Source: Balanoglossus misakiensis (Eukaryota; Hemichordata). From it: 64,000 nt of DNA. Positions 62,252-64,000 of the stretch are shown piece after piece; the first letter of the stretch is position 1; the number at the start of each line of letters is the position of its first letter. Below the pieces are notes generated by a model. The model had not been told where the DNA came from, ran no database searches, and saw only the letters and a list, made by a program, of their open reading frames with translations. Made by a program: the position numbers and the translations under genes. Location: positions 11,470,001-11,534,000 of the forward strand of contig CM082582.2 in the NCBI GenBank assembly GCA_040954595.2. The letters are read 5' to 3'.

Positions 62252-62575
62252 ATGAGAGAGAATTATTTTACATAGAAAATAAACTTTAGCTTTTTGTAGG
62301 AATTTGTACCAACTTAGAACTTTCCGTAGGAGTGATCCCCACTCTTATGTTTTGATGTTATTGATGAAGATGAGCGTATATGTGTGCCAAACCTTATTCA
62401 TAAAGAATTATTTCGATCTGCAAGAATTTTAACAGAGATATAAACATTTATTTTACATAACGACGAGACCTGCTCTTTTTTGATGATTTCGATGTTTTCA
62501 TAACATAATTATGTTGCGTTTTTTTCTTCGATTATGTATATATTACTTTCGTTTTTAAGTATGCGCGCTGCGCCA

Positions 62576-62581
62576 AATAAA
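62576..62581 (+). terminator. Poly(A) signal of gene M
   Basis: AATAAA followed by TG-rich sequence; another AATAAA lies near 62277. Either could be used. Confidence 0.5.
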
Positions 62582-64000
62582 ATGTTTTCAGAGGACTTTG
62601 GATTAGGATGGCTTTTTCTGAAGTCTAATGTTCTTCACAATGAAGAATATGCAGCGCCCCCGTGTGACAGGAGTTCAAAATCATTGTGTTTCCCCGCAAA
62701 ATGAAAGTCCTGGCAAAGCCGGGATTCTGGTTCATCTGTTATAAACTTTCTTGGCCAGTTCACGATACATGAGAGATGAATATACTAGTAAGAGCTACGA
62801 AACTATAAGTGCTAATACATTTCGTGCTCTTTTCAGTGTTTTCCTGCATACATATAATTAAAAAAGGTCTATCCCCTGCTTGCGTTCATGTTTCTATTAT
62901 CACACAATTCTGGGAATCCCCGTTATACCACATTCAGAGTGTCTCTTAATACCCACCATGCCGAGCGCATGAGTCTAGACTATTTGCCTCATTTAAAAAA
63001 ATGACGTCATGTGGGTCAGAGGTAAAGGGAATGCCCCTCATACCTGCCATTATAAACAGGCGCTGGGCTAGGCGCGCGGTGTTGACGAGCGAGGACAACT
63101 CTGTCTAATGTCGATAGTGGAATTAATTTACGAGTGTTATTTCGCACACTGACGAAATGGCGACTAGTTAAGGTAATTTTTTTTACACAAAACGTACCAA
63201 AGTGACCATTATTGACATTGTAAATGCGATATGTTGTACTGGCGGTATGACGGACAATATGGCTGCCTCCATGGCAAGACGGAAAAGGTAGATGTTATGC
63301 TAACGTCGAGTGACAATTTCTGTGGGTTCAAAGTACATATTAAGATTTCCAGACTTCATAAAAAACTGTGAAGTGGTCCCCACGTTAGTACATGTATTGC
63401 AATTTGGCAACTTTTGACGGGTTAAGAATTATCGCCTGGAGTTGACGTACCATAGATGGAAAGTACATTTGGCCTGGGACCCGAACTGGGACGTGTGACG
63501 TTCATGTTTTCTCGGACTGTGCGATGTAACAATGAGACTGCTAAACGAAAGAACCCATTTATCATAATCATTTTAAACCCGTTTTCAGTGGTTAAAAGGC
63601 TGCTGACTGTAGTTAAGCCAACAAAATGCATTATGGAATCCCACAGTATCATTTTTGAACGCGGAAGTGACTTGTCAAGACTTGACCGACACCCAAACCC
63701 CGCCACCACTCATGACCCGACCGTTTGCACTGTCGAGTCACACTTCTCATGGTGATCATCGGTGCCCAACTGCTATCTAGCCTAATGACTGACATTTGGT
63801 ATCCAATACACCTGGCTTTTATTGATTTTAACACATTTCTTCTGAAAAATGGATGATGGAATAATGCAAGCTCTTCACAACACCAGGAAATGCACGCAAA
63901 AAAGATCATAGACTGGGGTCTTCCCCGTTATCTTATCCCACGCATTTGACAATGTATTGTAATTGCAAATGGTTAATTCCAATACTGTAATTGTTTATAA
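62582..64000. other. Downstream flank of gene M
   Basis: No paralogue exon was found. TATAAACAGG at 63051 followed by a GC-richer stretch and TTAAG|GTAATT near 63172 could be the promoter and first exon of another plus-strand gene that continues past the window. This is weak evidence. Confidence 0.3.

Noticed and set aside
1-64000. tRNA, rRNA or riboswitch-like elements
   Set aside because: I scanned by eye for tRNA B-box words and rRNA motifs and saw none; a covariance-model search would be needed to exclude them.

Overview
The window is eukaryotic and almost certainly from an invertebrate animal. Genes are split into seven to nine short coding exons with GT-AG borders, introns are mostly 100-500 bases, and simple-sequence repeats are abundant. 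The encoded domains (CUB, LDL-receptor class A, single-pass membrane anchors) belong to metazoan extracellular proteins. Compact introns, frequent tacatgta and taggcct words and a large lineage-specific CUB/LDLa expansion suggest a marine invertebrate such as a lancelet, hemichordate, echinoderm or mollusc. This cannot be settled from the sequence alone.

Every gene I can support belongs to one paralogous family. Thirteen tandem genes encode type I membrane proteins built as signal peptide, short propeptide, one to three CUB domains, usually one LDLa module, a transmembrane helix and a variable cytoplasmic tail. Five genes (A-E, bases 1-19819) run on the minus strand and eight (F-M, 22411-61761) on the plus strand, so the array diverges from a gene-poor spacer at about 19.8-22.4 kb. 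A is cut by the left edge; the other twelve have a complete start-to-stop reading frame after splicing, with exon phases that all agree. Phase 0 introns split the first and second CUB domains, phase 1 introns flank the modules and also split the membrane-proximal CUB, and a phase 2 intron usually splits the tail.

Architectures: B, C, D and E have CUB-CUB-LDLa-TM, the layout of NETO receptors. F, G, H and M have three CUBs plus LDLa. J has one CUB plus LDLa. I has one CUB plus two LDLa. K and L have three CUBs, the middle one decayed, and no LDLa. Tails fall into classes: PPxY tails (B, C, E, L, M), YENT tails (G, H, J), a YENT-derived tail without the tyrosine (I), a proline-rich tail (F), a tandem-repeat tail (K) and a stop-truncated tail (D). 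The ectodomain family thus appears to be coupled to different cytoplasmic outputs, with a possible tailless decoy (D). Ligand and function are unknown.

Around the genes I see candidate non-coding first exons with a shared GCCGCCAT-type start (genes G, H, I, J, M), an 803-base non-autonomous DNA transposon in an intron of I, a dispersed repeat of about 620 bases present twice, and many microsatellites. I found no rRNA, tRNA, CRISPR or prokaryotic features.
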